64,000 nt of DNA, from contig CAMLIT010000002.1 in the NCBI GenBank assembly GCA_946480295.1, forward strand, positions 29,104 through 93,103, read 5' to 3'. A program made the translations under genes and the position numbers. The DNA is from an uncultured Gemmatimonadota bacterium. GTDB taxonomy: Bacteria; Gemmatimonadota; Gemmatimonadetes; Gemmatimonadales; Gemmatimonadaceae. Of the stretch, positions 34,549-43,634 are shown piece after piece (within the stretch, counting starts at the first letter, position 1; each line of letters begins with the position of its first letter). The notes below the pieces were generated by a model. That model was not told where the DNA came from and searched no databases. It saw nothing but the letters and a program-made list of their open reading frames with translations.

Positions 34549-36084
34549 ATGCTCGCCGCCGTCCGCTCCGCCGCCGTCCTCGGGATCGACGCCTATGACG
34601 TGACGGTCGAGGTGGACGTCGCGCTCGGGCTGCCGCAGTGGATGATCGTCGGCCTGGCCCAGGGCGCGGTGAAGGAGAGCCGGGAGCGCGTCGGCGCGGC
34701 GCTGGCGAACGCGGGGCTCGCCCTGCCGGCGCGCCGGGTGACGGTGAACCTCGCCCCGGCCGACGTCCGCAAGGAGGGCACCGCCTTCGACCTCCCCATC
34801 GCGTTAGGCGCCCTCGTCGCCCTCGGCACCCTCCCCGCCGCCGCGCTGGACGGCCTCGTCGTCCTCGGCGAGCTGGGGCTCGACGGGAGCGTGCGCGGCG
34901 TCCGCGGGATGCTCTCCGTCGCGCGCCGCCTCGCCGGCGATCCGTCCGTGCGCGCCCTCGTCCTGCCGCGCGCGAACCTCGGCGAGTCCTCCCTCGTCCG
35001 CACCGTGCGCCTCGCCGCGCCGGCGACGCTGACGGAGCTGCTCGACTGGCTCCGGCGGGGCGTGCTCCCCGAGCCGGAGCCCGTGCCGTCGGCGCCGCCG
35101 CCGAGCGACGACGCCGACTTCGCCGACGTCGTGGGGCAGGAGAGTGCCAAACGAGCGCTCGAGATCGCGGCCGCCGGCGGGCACGCGGTGCTGCTCGTCG
35201 GCCCGCCCGGGGCGGGGAAGACCATGCTCGCCCGGCGGCTCCCGTCCATCCTGCCCGCCCTCACCGACGACGAGGCGCTCGAGGTCACGGCGATCCACTC
35301 CGTCGCCGGGCTGCTCGGGGGGAACGGCGCCGTGCTGGCGGGGCGTCCCTTCCGCGCGCCGCACCACTCCATCTCCTCGGCGGGGCTCGTCGGCGGGGGC
35401 GGGATCCCGCGGCCGGGGGAGGTCAGCCTCGCCCATCACGGCGTGCTGTTCCTGGACGAGCTGCTGGAGTTCCCGCGCGGGGTGCTGGAGGCGCTGCGGC
35501 AGCCGATGGAGGACGGAAAAGTGGTCATCGCCCGCGCGGCGACGACGGTGGCCTTTCCTGCGCGCTTCAGCCTCGTCGGCGCGATGAACCCCTGCCCCTG
35601 CGGCAACGCCGGCGAGCCCACGCGCGCGTGCACCTGCGCGGCCGCGGAGATCCTCCACTACCGCAGCCGCCTCTCCGGGCCCCTCGCCGACCGCATCGAC
35701 ATGCACGTGACGCTCGGCGCCGTGCCGGTGCGCCTGCTGCACGCGCCGAGCCGGGGCGAGCCGTCGGCGACGGTGCGCGCCCGCGTCGAGGCGGCGCGGG
35801 CGGTCCAGCGCACTCGTTATGCAGCGCAGCCGAGCGTGACGTGCAACGCGCACGCGAGCGGGCGGTGGCTGCTGTCGCACGGGGCGATCGACAAGGGCGC
35901 GCGGGAGCTCCTCGCCACGGCGGCGGAGACGCTCCGGCTCTCGGCGCGCGGGTACCACCGGGTGCTCAAGGTGGCGCGGACGATCGCGGACCTGGAGGGG
36001 GCGGCGCGAGTGGTGGCGCGGCACGTCGGCGAGGCGCTGCAGTACCGGCCCCGGGGGGCCGAGCAGGCGAGCGTGGTGTCGTGA
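34549..36084 (+). CDS. comM: YifB/ComM-family Mg-chelatase-like AAA+ ATPase
   Basis: The 511-residue protein has the three-part ComM order. The N-terminal S5-fold domain (about 20-170) contains GLPQWMIVGLAQGAVKESRE and VNLAPADVRKEGTAFDLPIA. The AAA+ domain has Walker A VGPPGAGKTMLARRLPSIL (about 217-235), Walker B LFLDELLEF, and RAPHHSISSAGLVGGG. The C-terminal Mg-chelatase domain has CPCGNAGEPTRACTCAA, a cysteine cluster of the family, and LSGPLADRIDMHV. In naturally competent bacteria ComM is a hexameric helicase that extends branch migration during recombination of incoming DNA. No dprA or other competence genes are visible. The length is normal. Confidence 0.95.
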   Translation: MLAAVRSAAVLGIDAYDVTVEVDVALGLPQWMIVGLAQGAVKESRERVGAALANAGLALPARRVTVNLAPADVRKEGTAFDLPIALGALVALGTLPAAALDGLVVLGELGLDGSVRGVRGMLSVARRLAGDPSVRALVLPRANLGESSLVRTVRLAAPATLTELLDWLRRGVLPEPEPVPSAPPPSDDADFADVVGQESAKRALEIAAAGGHAVLLVGPPGAGKTMLARRLPSILPALTDDEALEVTAIHSVAGLLGGNGAVLAGRPFRAPHHSISSAGLVGGGGIPRPGEVSLAHHGVLFLDELLEFPRGVLEALRQPMEDGKVVIARAATTVAFPARFSLVGAMNPCPCGNAGEPTRACTCAAAEILHYRSRLSGPLADRIDMHVTLGAVPVRLLHAPSRGEPSATVRARVEAARAVQRTRYAAQPSVTCNAHASGRWLLSHGAIDKGARELLATAAETLRLSARGYHRVLKVARTIADLEGAARVVARHVGEALQYRPRGAEQASVVS

Positions 36085-36125
36085 CGAGAATGAGACAACA
36101 TACAGGTGCTCATCGCTCGCCTGCG

Positions 36126-36674
36126 CTATCGCTTGCCGGCGAGACCGGCGAGCGCGAGGAGGTGATCGCCGGCGCGGCGGAATCGCGCCTCCCGGAATGC
36201 ATCGGGCGACCACCGGTAGAGTGGGTGATAGGCGCCCGCGTGGCGGCATTCGAGGACCCAGGAACTGCCATCCAGCCCACGTTGGCGCCCGATGCGAGGG
36301 AGCGCGAAAAGATCCAGCCCGTCCATGAGGCCGACGGTGGCGTGGGCCTCGGCCTCCGAGAGCGGCCGGGTGCTCCTCGTCTCGACGGGGCCCAGCGTGC
36401 GTTCCCCGCCTCGACCCGCGAACGCGCACACGTGCAGCTCGGCCCCTCATTCATCGAGCTGCGCACGCACCACCACAGGCGCGCGGCGCCCCGGTCGCAC
36501 CGTGAGGCGATAGACCCGGTCCGCGGACTGGATGTCGGCGAGCACCGGCTCGCCCGCCGCCTCCAGCACGTCTGCCGCGAACAGAAAGTGGAACCCCTCG
36601 CCGCGGTCGACGCCCGGGAAATAGGTCTCCAGCCGGCGGATCCATCGAGCGAGGAGCTCGTCGTGGTCGTCCAT
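36126..36674 (-). pseudogene. Hypothetical protein gene interrupted by an in-frame TGA
   Basis: A 75-codon frame starts at 36674 with a strong ribosome site (GAGGGAGG) and ends with TGA at 36447-36449. The same frame continues for 106 codons to a stop at 36126. The two halves read as one protein: the first ends RAPVVVRAQLDE, the second continues GAELHVCAFAGRGGERTLGP. The second half shows DLFALP, DGSSWVLECRHAGAYHPLYR and WSPDAFREARFRRAG, resembling an uncharacterised family with W.LEG..G.YH and RWSP motifs. A second initiation at GTG 36431 is possible. A nonsense mutation, or a sequencing error, in a roughly 182-residue gene is the simplest reading. Confidence 0.6.
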
Positions 36675-36798
36675 GCGCCCTCCCTCGCAAGTCTCGCGAA
36701 CTGCGCCCGCATCACAAATCCCGGCGCCAGGCATCAGCCGTCGCACATCGACCACGGCGTCAGCTTCGTGGTCGATGGCCCTCTCCGCCATCGTGGCT

Positions 36799-37332
36799 TC
36801 ACCAGCGTCCCTGGAAACCGACGAGCATGCGTGTCGGGCCGGCGCTTGCCATCCCCACGACCGGCGCCCACCGCAACCCGCGACGGTCGCCACTGGACAC
36901 CACGCCTCGCGCGACCTCCCGGCGCCGCACCGCGCGTGGCGCGTCGATCGCGCTCCACACCCAGACGCCGATCCCGGTCGCGATCATGGCGGCGCCGAAG
37001 AGTTGTCGCGGCCACGCCGGCCGGGAGTCGCACGGGTCCGCCGAGAATGGCGGGCAGTCGGGCCAGATGGTGACCAGGTACCCGGCACCGATCGGGGCGA
37101 CCGTGCCCTCGTAATAGAGGACGCCGTGGAGGTACTCCCCCGCGTAGAGGTGGCCCGAGCCCGGGACGATCGAGCCGAGCACCGCGGCCACCTTCGGGTC
37201 GCGATCCGGTTGCGGCGCGACGCCGGCGGCGAGGGCGCCCGATTGCGCGCCCAGCGGCTCGGTGAGCACGACACACGCAGTGAGCCCAGCGAGGACGGGG
37301 CACGTGTACCAGCAGCGACGCGGGGTGCGCAT
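36799..37332 (-). CDS. Membrane protein of unknown function with glycine-rich helix pair
   Basis: The product is 177 residues from the ATG complementary to 37330-37332; another start ten codons upstream is possible. The N-terminus is a signal-like helix (CWYTCPVLAGLTACVVLTEP). The segment AAVLGSIVPGSGHLYAGEYL (about residues 48-67) matches the GxGxxY-type helix entry of the TM2/DUF5683-like families. A second helix follows (RQLFGAAMIATGIGVWVWSA). The C-terminus RWAPVVGMASAGPTRMLVGF is beta-like. The function is not known. Confidence 0.65.
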   Translation of the reverse strand: MRTPRRCWYTCPVLAGLTACVVLTEPLGAQSGALAAGVAPQPDRDPKVAAVLGSIVPGSGHLYAGEYLHGVLYYEGTVAPIGAGYLVTIWPDCPPFSADPCDSRPAWPRQLFGAAMIATGIGVWVWSAIDAPRAVRRREVARGVVSSGDRRGLRWAPVVGMASAGPTRMLVGFQGRW

Positions 37333-37696
37333 GGCAGATGGGTGCTCGAAGCGGGCGGACACGGCGAAGCCATGGGAGCTTCACGTGCGCCGCTTACAGT
37401 GGCGCGAGGGGCGGGATCGCGCCAGTCGAGCAGAGGCCGGCGCGATGCGGACCGGAGGGCGCGTGATTCCGCGACCGTGGACTCCGGCTGTGGATCCATC
37501 GCGATCGCGCACGAGCAGTCCCGCCGCTGCGACTATAAAGGCGTGGGCCGAGCCCAGCGTTGGAGACGGGGACGGCGGAAAATCTTCATCGCATCGTCAT
37601 GAGCCGTTCACGCAACTGCGACGACGCGAGTTGGAAGGAGCTGCTACGATGTACTCAGCCGCGCGTTCGAAGCCTCACTACTTCAGCCCCTGTCGA
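37333..37696. other. 364-base divergent gap
   Basis: The gap lies between two divergently transcribed genes and must hold both promoters. No hairpin, repeat or extra gene is supported here; open frames through it run into neighbours and lack ribosome sites. Confidence 0.5.
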
Positions 37697-38236
37697 ATGC
37701 GACGTAGCATCCTCGCCTGTAGCGGTCTCCTGGTACTCGCTCTTCCAGCTTGCAGGCGTTCCGAGCCCGTTCGCGCCGGACAGCTCGCCGGCTGCTTGGC
37801 ATTCGAGCGCCTCGACGGGCGCGCGACGCCATTGGGCGCAGAGATGCCGGAGACGGTGCGGATGGACTCCGCCCGCAAGCTGCATCCGGATGGTCGGCGT
37901 AACGGGTTCTACCCGTTTCGCCTTGCAGTGGTGAGTCGCCGGGTCGGTGCAGGGCGCGACTCGCTCCGCCTGGACGCCACGCATGTCGTCCCATGGCCGC
38001 CCGATTGGGACAGATACTACACGATGACCGCGTGGCGATTCGCCCCACCTGATTCGGTCACCCTCGTATTCCACGCGAACATGAGCAAAAGTTGGCAGTA
38101 CCGCCTGCGCTCTCGCGGTCTGCATCGCGACACTCTTGTCGGTCGGGCGGTCATGTACTCGGACGTTGTGTCGGACACGGAGCATCAGGTTCCAATCATG
38201 GGGCGGCGCACCTCCTGCCCCGCCGTTCGGCCGTAG
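37697..38236 (+). CDS. Putative lipoprotein of unknown function
   Basis: A 179-residue product from ATG 37697 begins with a lipoprotein signal (MRRSILACSGLLVLALPACR, lipobox LPAC, Cys at about residue 20). The in-frame opening continues far upstream, but only this start places the lipobox correctly. The mature part is mainly beta (FYPFRLAVVSRRVGAGRDSL, WRFAPPDSVTLVFHANMS, WQYRLRSRGLHRDTLVGRAV), resembling small lipocalin-like or META-like lipoproteins. No specific family is recognised. Confidence 0.7.
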   Translation: MRRSILACSGLLVLALPACRRSEPVRAGQLAGCLAFERLDGRATPLGAEMPETVRMDSARKLHPDGRRNGFYPFRLAVVSRRVGAGRDSLRLDATHVVPWPPDWDRYYTMTAWRFAPPDSVTLVFHANMSKSWQYRLRSRGLHRDTLVGRAVMYSDVVSDTEHQVPIMGRRTSCPAVRP

Positions 38237-38425
38237 GACGTGATTGACGTCCAGGTCGGACGCAGTGCGTCCGAAACCGCAATTCTCTCCCGATGGGCGT
38301 GCGATCCTGTGACCCGGGTTCCAGCGCCGCCGCACGCTGTGATCCACGCCGCATTCCCCCGCCTGACACGTGGTGACCGAAGCGCGCCCGCTCCCGTCCA
38401 CTGAGTGACCCAACCGGAGCCGTTC

Positions 38426-38809
38426 ATGGCCGCTCGTCGCCACCTCGTCCTTCGCGCCGTCCTGCTCCTCGCCGCGATCGTCTGCGTCGGCGAGGCGATC
38501 CCGCGCTACACCGTCGAGAACAACCTCGCGGCGTACGCCGGCATCCCGGATGCCCATGCCGTGGCGATGGCCGCGCGGATCCAGGCGCGCGCGGCGTATC
38601 CGGCGCCGCTTGGCCGACTCCTCTTTCCGGCGGAGCGCGTGAATGTCTGGGTCCACCGGGGCAACTGCCCGCACGCGGGCGGCGAGTCGGCGAGCGCGCG
38701 GCGGAAGTACGAGGCGACGGTCCAGCTCTTCTCGATCTTCGACATCCGCGGCCCGCGCCTGCACGTCCGCTGCGGCGGCCGGGAGAGCAGCTGGGCGACG
38801 TCGACCTGA
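38426..38809 (+). CDS. Small protein with N-terminal membrane anchor
   Basis: The product is 127 residues from ATG 38426; GTG 38405 would add seven. One N-terminal helix (HLVLRAVLLLAAIVCVGEAI) is followed by a periplasmic domain with two cysteines near the end (RGNCPHAGG and LHVRCGG), which could form a disulfide. The domain contains YAGIPDAHAVAMAARIQARA and RRKYEATVQLFSIFDIRG. No family was recognised. It lies 110 bases before another membrane protein on the same strand. Confidence 0.6.
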   Translation: MAARRHLVLRAVLLLAAIVCVGEAIPRYTVENNLAAYAGIPDAHAVAMAARIQARAAYPAPLGRLLFPAERVNVWVHRGNCPHAGGESASARRKYEATVQLFSIFDIRGPRLHVRCGGRESSWATST

Positions 38810-38919
38810 GTCGAGGAACGACGGCCCGCGCCGACCCGGCTCTTTCGCCCGGCGCCCGGCCATCGCAAGTTGGGGCAGCCTAGCCGCGTCCAGCCACCTC
38901 ACTCCCCGGAGGTCGTCGC

Positions 38920-39516
38920 ATGCGTACGCGATTCCTGCTCCTCGGCACGATCGTCGGCACCGTCGTCCTCTTCGTCTGGCAGGCGATCGCCAATGCGGCG
39001 ATCCCGTGGTACCAGCGGCAGATCAGGACCTTCAAGGATCCGGCCGCCGCGGTCAGCGCGATCCGCGCGCAGGCGCCGGTCAACGGGATCTACGCCGAGA
39101 GTCGCGGCGTCTTCGCGATCGTCTCCTTCCAGCCCGACATGCACGACCAGGCCGGGGACATGGGGCCGATGCTCGCGAAGGAGGCCGCGCTCGACGTGGT
39201 CGTGGCGATCGCGCTCTGCCTGCTGATCGAGCGGCTCCCCGCGTACGGCACGGCGACGACGGCGGCGACGCTCGGACTCGCGGCCGGCATGGTGACGCTG
39301 ACGGTGGTCGGATCGAACACGATCTGGTACGGCGTCCCGGCGCTGTGGACGCTCGTGTCGGTGATCGACGAGGTGATCGCGTTCGCCCTCGCCGGCGCCG
39401 CGATCCGCTCGGTGTGGCGACGCACGCATCCCGTCGCAGCGCCCACGGAGGCGGGCGGCGTGCGAGCGGAGGGCGCGCTGCCGACGGCGAGGGGTGGCGT
39501 GGGGACGACGGCGTGA
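38920..39516 (+). CDS. Integral membrane protein of unknown function
   Basis: The 198-residue protein has an N-terminal helix (FLLLGTIVGTVVLFVWQAIA), a periplasmic segment of about 65 residues, and three helices between about 90 and 165 (ALDVVVAIALCLLIERLPAY, TAATLGLAAGMVTLTVVG, TLVSVIDEVIAFALAGAAI). The basic segment RSVWRRTHP would lie in the cytoplasm. No motif points to a transport or enzymatic role. Confidence 0.7.
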   Translation: MRTRFLLLGTIVGTVVLFVWQAIANAAIPWYQRQIRTFKDPAAAVSAIRAQAPVNGIYAESRGVFAIVSFQPDMHDQAGDMGPMLAKEAALDVVVAIALCLLIERLPAYGTATTAATLGLAAGMVTLTVVGSNTIWYGVPALWTLVSVIDEVIAFALAGAAIRSVWRRTHPVAAPTEAGGVRAEGALPTARGGVGTTA

Positions 39517-39554
39517 GCGCGTAGGGGCGGCTCCTCGCGACATCGCGCGTCGCG

Positions 39555-40938
39555 TCAGCGCGCCTCGAGGAACGCCGCGATCCGCGCGCGGCTCCGGTCG
39601 TCGAGCTCCGCGTGACCGGTCGCATCGACGTACCGCTCGCTCCGCGAAAGGTTCGTGGCCGCCGAATCGGCGAGGTACGAGGGCGATGCGGGATCGCGGC
39701 TGCCGGAGAGCAGCAGCGTCGGGATGGACGAGCGCACGCGATCGCCGAAGTGCACATCGACGTGCGCGTGCGGCCAGACGCCGCACGCGCCGCGCAGCTC
39801 CGGGACCACGGGATCGCCGAGGAGGAACCGCTCGGCGCCCGGGCCGCGTGCGCCGAGGCGCGGAGCGTCCTCGGCGCAGAGGATGGACAGCAGCACACCG
39901 TCGCGCTCGCGATCGCGCCGGGCGCGTGACGCGGCGGCGAACTGCCTGACGAGGGGCGCCACGTCGCCGGCCGTCACGGCACGATGGACGAGCGGCAGGA
40001 CGCGCAGGAGCGTGCCCGGGTCGTAGGCGTCGAACCAGAGCAGCTCGGCTGCCCCATCGCCGGTCAGCATCACGCGCTCGCGCGAGAGGCGGCGCCAGTT
40101 CCAGAGCATCGTGGTGGCGGGTGCGCGTCGCAGTCGCGCGAGCAACGTCTCGATGTCGTGCCTCGGGTCGGGCGCGGCGATGCGACAGCGGGGCGTCGGC
40201 GGCGCACGCCGCGAACGCCGAATCCAGCGCGCGCTCCCCGCCGGCGGCGAAGTCGCGTCCGATCGGCGCCTCGGGCGGGAGCACGCCGAGCATGGCGACG
40301 CGTCGCACGCGCGCGGGGAAGAGGCGCATGTACTCGAAGGCGAGGCGCGTGCCATACGAGGCGCCGAAGAGATCCCAGCGCGCGACGTGCAGCCCGGCGC
40401 GCACGTCGTCGAGGTCGCGCGCGGCGGCCTCGGTCGTGTACTGCCTCAGGTCGGCCCGCCGAGCGAGTCGCGCCGCGCACCGACGGACGCCGGCGAGCGG
40501 GAACATGAGGTCGACGTACGGCTGGATCCGGCCGTCGTCGTACAGCCGGCAGGTGAGCGGGCGGGACCCGCCGCTGCCGCGCAGGTCCACCATGACGAAG
40601 TCGTGGTCCGCCCGGAGCGGAGCGAGCGCGCGGTCCACGTAGTCGTCGTCATGCGTGGCGGGGAGTCCCGGGCCGCCGTCGAGGAAGACGATCGGCTCCC
40701 GCCTCGCTCTCGCGTCGCGCGCCGGCAGGACCACGACGTCGAGCGCCACGGTTCGACCGGTCGGGCGCGCGCGATCCTCGGGCAGCAGGATCGTGCCGCA
40801 GCGCGCGAGTCGGTGCGCCGAGCGAGTGACGCAGGGGTGCAGGGCGAGGCGGCCGACGGCGGGGCGACCGGCCCGGGCGAGCCACACGCCAGCGAGCGTC
40901 ACCGCGAACAGCGATGCCCCGAGCACGAGTCGCTTCAT
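39555..40938 (-). pseudogene. Alpha/beta hydrolase (TAP family) with a frameshift
   Basis: The N-terminal part is read in one frame from ATG 40938: signal/anchor MKRLVLGASLFAVTLAGVWL, ALDVVVLPA, VFLDGGPGLPATHD, VDLRGSGGSRPLTC, and the nucleophile WDLFGASYGTRLAFEYMRLF. Near 40183-40192 the coding sense switches to another frame, which continues IAAPDPRHDIETLLARL through PTLLLSGSRDPASPS (acid Asp) and VDATGHAELDD (His) to the stop at 39555. One extra C on the coding strand would explain it, turning an expected CAADAPCRIAAPDP junction out of frame. The intact gene would encode about 460 residues of a secreted tripeptidyl-aminopeptidase-like hydrolase. A sequencing error is as likely as a mutation. 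Confidence 0.75.
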
Positions 40939-40990
40939 CGCAGGCCGCGGTCGCAGAACGCCGGCGGACGCGTGCACCGGTGCGGCTTCA

Positions 40991-41266
40991 TCAGTCGCCG
41001 CGGTCCTCCCCGCGCTTGTACGCGGAGAACACCGCCCAGCAGTCGCCGGCCACCCACACCACGTGTCCCGTCCACCACCACACCCATCCCGATTCCTCGT
41101 CGTGGACGTGGAAGGCCATGCCCAGGCAGCAGAGCCCGAGGATGGTCCAGAGGACGATCTCGCCGAGCACGCGCGCCCACTCGCGCCGCGTGGCGCGCTT
41201 CGCCTCGCGTTCGGCGGCTTCCATCGTCTCCAGGAGCTGCCGCTGGTACCGCTCCGGCAATGGCAT
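40991..41266 (-). CDS. Small membrane protein
   Basis: The product is 91 residues from the ATG complementary to 41264-41266; a longer frame begins at 41365. An N-terminal basic amphipathic helix (RYQRQLLETMEAAEREAKRA) leads to a first helix (VLGEIVLWTILGLCCLGMAF) and a tryptophan-rich second one (GWVWWWTGHVVWVAGDCWAV). The function is unknown. It ends 53 bases before the hydrolase start on the same strand and may be co-transcribed with it. Confidence 0.6.
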   Translation of the reverse strand: MPLPERYQRQLLETMEAAEREAKRATRREWARVLGEIVLWTILGLCCLGMAFHVHDEESGWVWWWTGHVVWVAGDCWAVFSAYKRGEDRGD

Positions 41267-41422
41267 GGAAGGGCTCCAGCCGTCGATGAAGGGACCTCGG
41301 GAGAGCAGGCGAATACACCGGTTGGGGGCGTACGATCCGCTCGACGGCTGAGCGAGCGGGGGCACCTAACGGCGGGCCGCGGAAGGTGGTATGTTGGGGC
41401 CGGCATCAGGCTGGACGGGCAC

Positions 41423-42259
41423 ATGCGACTCTCGCAGTTCATCGCCGCGCTGGGCATGACGTCGCTGCCCCTCCTCGCGCTGGCGGCGCAGTCGACGACG
41501 CTCGTGGCGGGCGTGGCCGACGCGAGGACGGGCCAGCCGTTGAAGGACGCCGAGATCGTGCTGATCGAGCTGCACCGGCTCGCGCACACCGACTGGCTCG
41601 GCGAGGTCCGCATCGGCGACATCCCGGCGGGACGGCATCGTGTGCGCGTGCGGAAGCTCGGCTATGCCGCCGCGGACGTCGAGCTGCTCTTCCGTGGCGA
41701 CTCGATCGGCCCGGTGTTCATGCTGGAGCCGGCGTCGACGCTGCTCGACACCGTGCGCGTGACCGCCGCCCGCGTGCCGGCAGGGCTGCAGCCGTTCGAG
41801 AGTCGGCGCCGGATGGGCATCGGACGCTTCCTCACCGACTCGCAGCTCGTGAAGGAGTGGGATCGGCCATTCGCGCTGGTGGCGATGACGCACTTCCCGG
41901 GGCTCGAGCTGTTGAGGGGAGCGGACGGACGGGAGCAGCTCGTCAGCACGCGCAGCTCGTGCGGAGGGCAGTCGAGCCAGCATGGTCCGCCGCCGCCGCA
42001 GCTGGGCGGCGGCGGCATCCGGAGCAGCTTCGGGGATGGCGGGAGTGCTGGCGGCGCGGTGATGATCGGGTCCTGCAAGAACGCCGGCTGCCCGGTGAAG
42101 CTCTTCCTCGACGACGTCGATCTCGGGGAGGAGGACTTCGACATCGTGCGCACGTGGGACCTCGCCGGCGTCGAGTACTACACGGGGGCGAGCATGCCCG
42201 CCCGGTATCGCGTGCCGGGATCGGCGTGTGGCGTGCTGCTGCTCTGGTCCAGGTGGTGA
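41423..42259 (+). CDS. Short carboxypeptidase-regulatory / plug-like secreted protein
   Basis: The product is 278 residues with a signal peptide (FIAALGMTSLPLLALAAQ). A carboxypeptidase regulatory-like domain follows (about residues 26-105, VAGVADARTGQPLKDAEIVL, DIPAGRHRVRVRKLGYAA). Then comes a segment like the plug of TonB receptors (RRRMGIGRFLTDSQ, FDIVRTWDLAGVEYYTGASM), broken by a Gly/Ser/Pro/Cys-rich insert (GPPPPQLGGGGIRSSFGDGG) and closing with GSACGVLLLWSRW. No beta-barrel is present. Short proteins with this pattern are common in Gemmatimonadota and probably stay periplasmic or outer-membrane associated. Confidence 0.75.
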   Translation: MRLSQFIAALGMTSLPLLALAAQSTTLVAGVADARTGQPLKDAEIVLIELHRLAHTDWLGEVRIGDIPAGRHRVRVRKLGYAAADVELLFRGDSIGPVFMLEPASTLLDTVRVTAARVPAGLQPFESRRRMGIGRFLTDSQLVKEWDRPFALVAMTHFPGLELLRGADGREQLVSTRSSCGGQSSQHGPPPPQLGGGGIRSSFGDGGSAGGAVMIGSCKNAGCPVKLFLDDVDLGEEDFDIVRTWDLAGVEYYTGASMPARYRVPGSACGVLLLWSRW

Positions 42260-42280
42260 ACCGTTTCACAGGAGCCGAAC

Positions 42281-42823
42281 ATGCGCATGCCATCGCTCCG
42301 CACGGCCTGCCTGGCGCTGGCGCCCGCGCTGGTGCTCGTGCCGACGCACGCCCGCGGCCAGGCGAGCGACACCGCCGCCAGCCATCGTCAGGCGGCGGAG
42401 CACCTGCTCGTCGTCGCCGGCACGGAGAAGATGCTCGACGTCATGCGGACGCAGTCGGTCGACGCCATGCTCGCGCAGTCGCCGCAACTGAAGCCGGTGG
42501 CGAACACGCTGCGGCAGTTCTACCAGGAGCAGCTCGACTGGAAGGTGCTCGAGCCGGAGTACGTGACGCTCTACGTCGACGTGTTCAGCGAGCAGGAGCT
42601 GCGCGACATCGCCGCGTTCTACGAGACGCCGATCGGGCAGAAGATGCTGTCGAGGATGCCGGAGCTGATGCTGAAGTCGCAGCAGCTCGCCTCGGCGCGC
42701 ATCCAGGCGGCGATGCCGCGGCTCATCGCGCGGCTGCAGCAGGATCTCGAGGCGCAGCGGGCCGCGGCGCCGGGCGACAGCGCCGCGGCGCGGCCGCCGG
42801 CGAAGAAGCCGCCCGGAGCATGA
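42281..42823 (+). CDS. DUF2059-family secreted protein
   Basis: The 180-residue protein starts at ATG 42281 after an AGGAG ribosome site. It has a signal peptide (LRTACLALAPALVLVPTHAR) and the DUF2059 core: AEHLLVVAGTEKMLDVMRTQ, FYQEQLDWKVLEPEYVTLYV and FSEQELRDIAAFYETPIGQK followed by MLSRMPELM. The fold is helical and periplasmic; the function is unknown. The C-terminus is Lys/Pro/Ala-rich. It lies 22 bases after the plug-like gene and may be in the same unit. Confidence 0.85.
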   Translation: MRMPSLRTACLALAPALVLVPTHARGQASDTAASHRQAAEHLLVVAGTEKMLDVMRTQSVDAMLAQSPQLKPVANTLRQFYQEQLDWKVLEPEYVTLYVDVFSEQELRDIAAFYETPIGQKMLSRMPELMLKSQQLASARIQAAMPRLIARLQQDLEAQRAAAPGDSAAARPPAKKPPGA

Positions 42824-42856
42824 CGAGAGCGGACCCGGGAAGCGGGCGGACGGCGC

Positions 42857-43486
42857 TCAGAGATACAAGCGCACCATGAGCAGCCCGCGCGTGGCGAGGG
42901 TCGGATCGGACGGGAGCAGGTAGCCGCCGACGGCGCCGCCGGTGTCCTCGCGCGTGGTGTGTCCCTGGAACACGCCGCGGAGCTGCGCGTCCGCGCCGAA
43001 GCTCACGCGGTCCACCGGAAAGTACTCCGCGCCGATGGAGCCGGCGACGAAGACATCGGTGCGCTTCGCCTTCTGGAGGCCCGCGCTGGCGCCCTCGGCC
43101 CTGTCCTCGAACCGGACCAGGATCGCGCCGACGCGCGGACCCGCGTAGAAGCGGACGTGGGGCATCACCTCCCACTGGCGGAGGAGCCCGACGCCGACGC
43201 GGTAGTTGGCCGACGTCAACGTCTCCGTCGTCGGCCCGTTGAAGTCGAACTGCGTCTGGTCGCGCGAGCGGACGATGCCGACCTCGGGCTCGAGCCGGTA
43301 GCGCGCGCCGAGCGGGAGTCCGGCGTACACCCCCGATTCGTCGTCGACGCCGAGGGACCACGTGTGCGTCGGATCCTGGGCGCGGGCGGCCCGCGCGGCC
43401 AGCGCGAGGACGAGCAGGGCGCCGAGGCGCCGGCCTGCCCGGGGGAAGATGCGCCGACGGAGTGGCGTCGGGAGAGCGCTGCGCAT
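42857..43486 (-). CDS. Outer-membrane beta-barrel-like protein
   Basis: The product is 209 residues from the ATG complementary to 43484-43486. An upstream in-frame start would add 24 residues before the signal peptide (RRLGALLVLALAARAARAQ). The mature part has alternating aromatic and hydrophobic strands (YRVGVGLLRQWEVMPHVRFY, AGPRVGAILVRFEDR, VAGSIGAEYFPVDRVSFGAD) and ends in LLMVRLYL, a typical outer-membrane C-terminal signature with aromatic or leucine end. It would form a small barrel of about eight strands, similar to OmpA-like or surface proteins. The function is unknown. Confidence 0.8.
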   Translation of the reverse strand: MRSALPTPLRRRIFPRAGRRLGALLVLALAARAARAQDPTHTWSLGVDDESGVYAGLPLGARYRLEPEVGIVRSRDQTQFDFNGPTTETLTSANYRVGVGLLRQWEVMPHVRFYAGPRVGAILVRFEDRAEGASAGLQKAKRTDVFVAGSIGAEYFPVDRVSFGADAQLRGVFQGHTTREDTGGAVGGYLLPSDPTLATRGLLMVRLYL

Positions 43487-43634
43487 GGGTGACTGGACAG
43501 GTGCCGGTTGCACGTGGGCCAGCACGGCAGGATGGGCGACTCGCCGCGTCGAGAACATGCAGCGTCTGGCGGGACGGCGACAGGGCGGTGGGCGGCCGTC
43601 GGACGTCGCGAACAGCGCGGCGCGACCGGTCAGC

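Noticed and set aside
36447..36449. TGA as a selenocysteine codon
   Set aside because: No hairpin of the SECIS type is evident just after it and the protein family shows no redox motif around the site.
36734..37384. Alternative minus-strand frames over the 36.8-37.3 kb membrane gene
   Set aside because: Only the frame ending at 36799 gives hydrophobic helices and a signal-like start; the others are Arg/Pro-rich shadows.
38899..41622. A 907-codon minus-strand frame covering several genes
   Set aside because: Only its middle part (hydrolase N-terminus) looks like protein; the rest overlaps genes in other frames and has no family motif.
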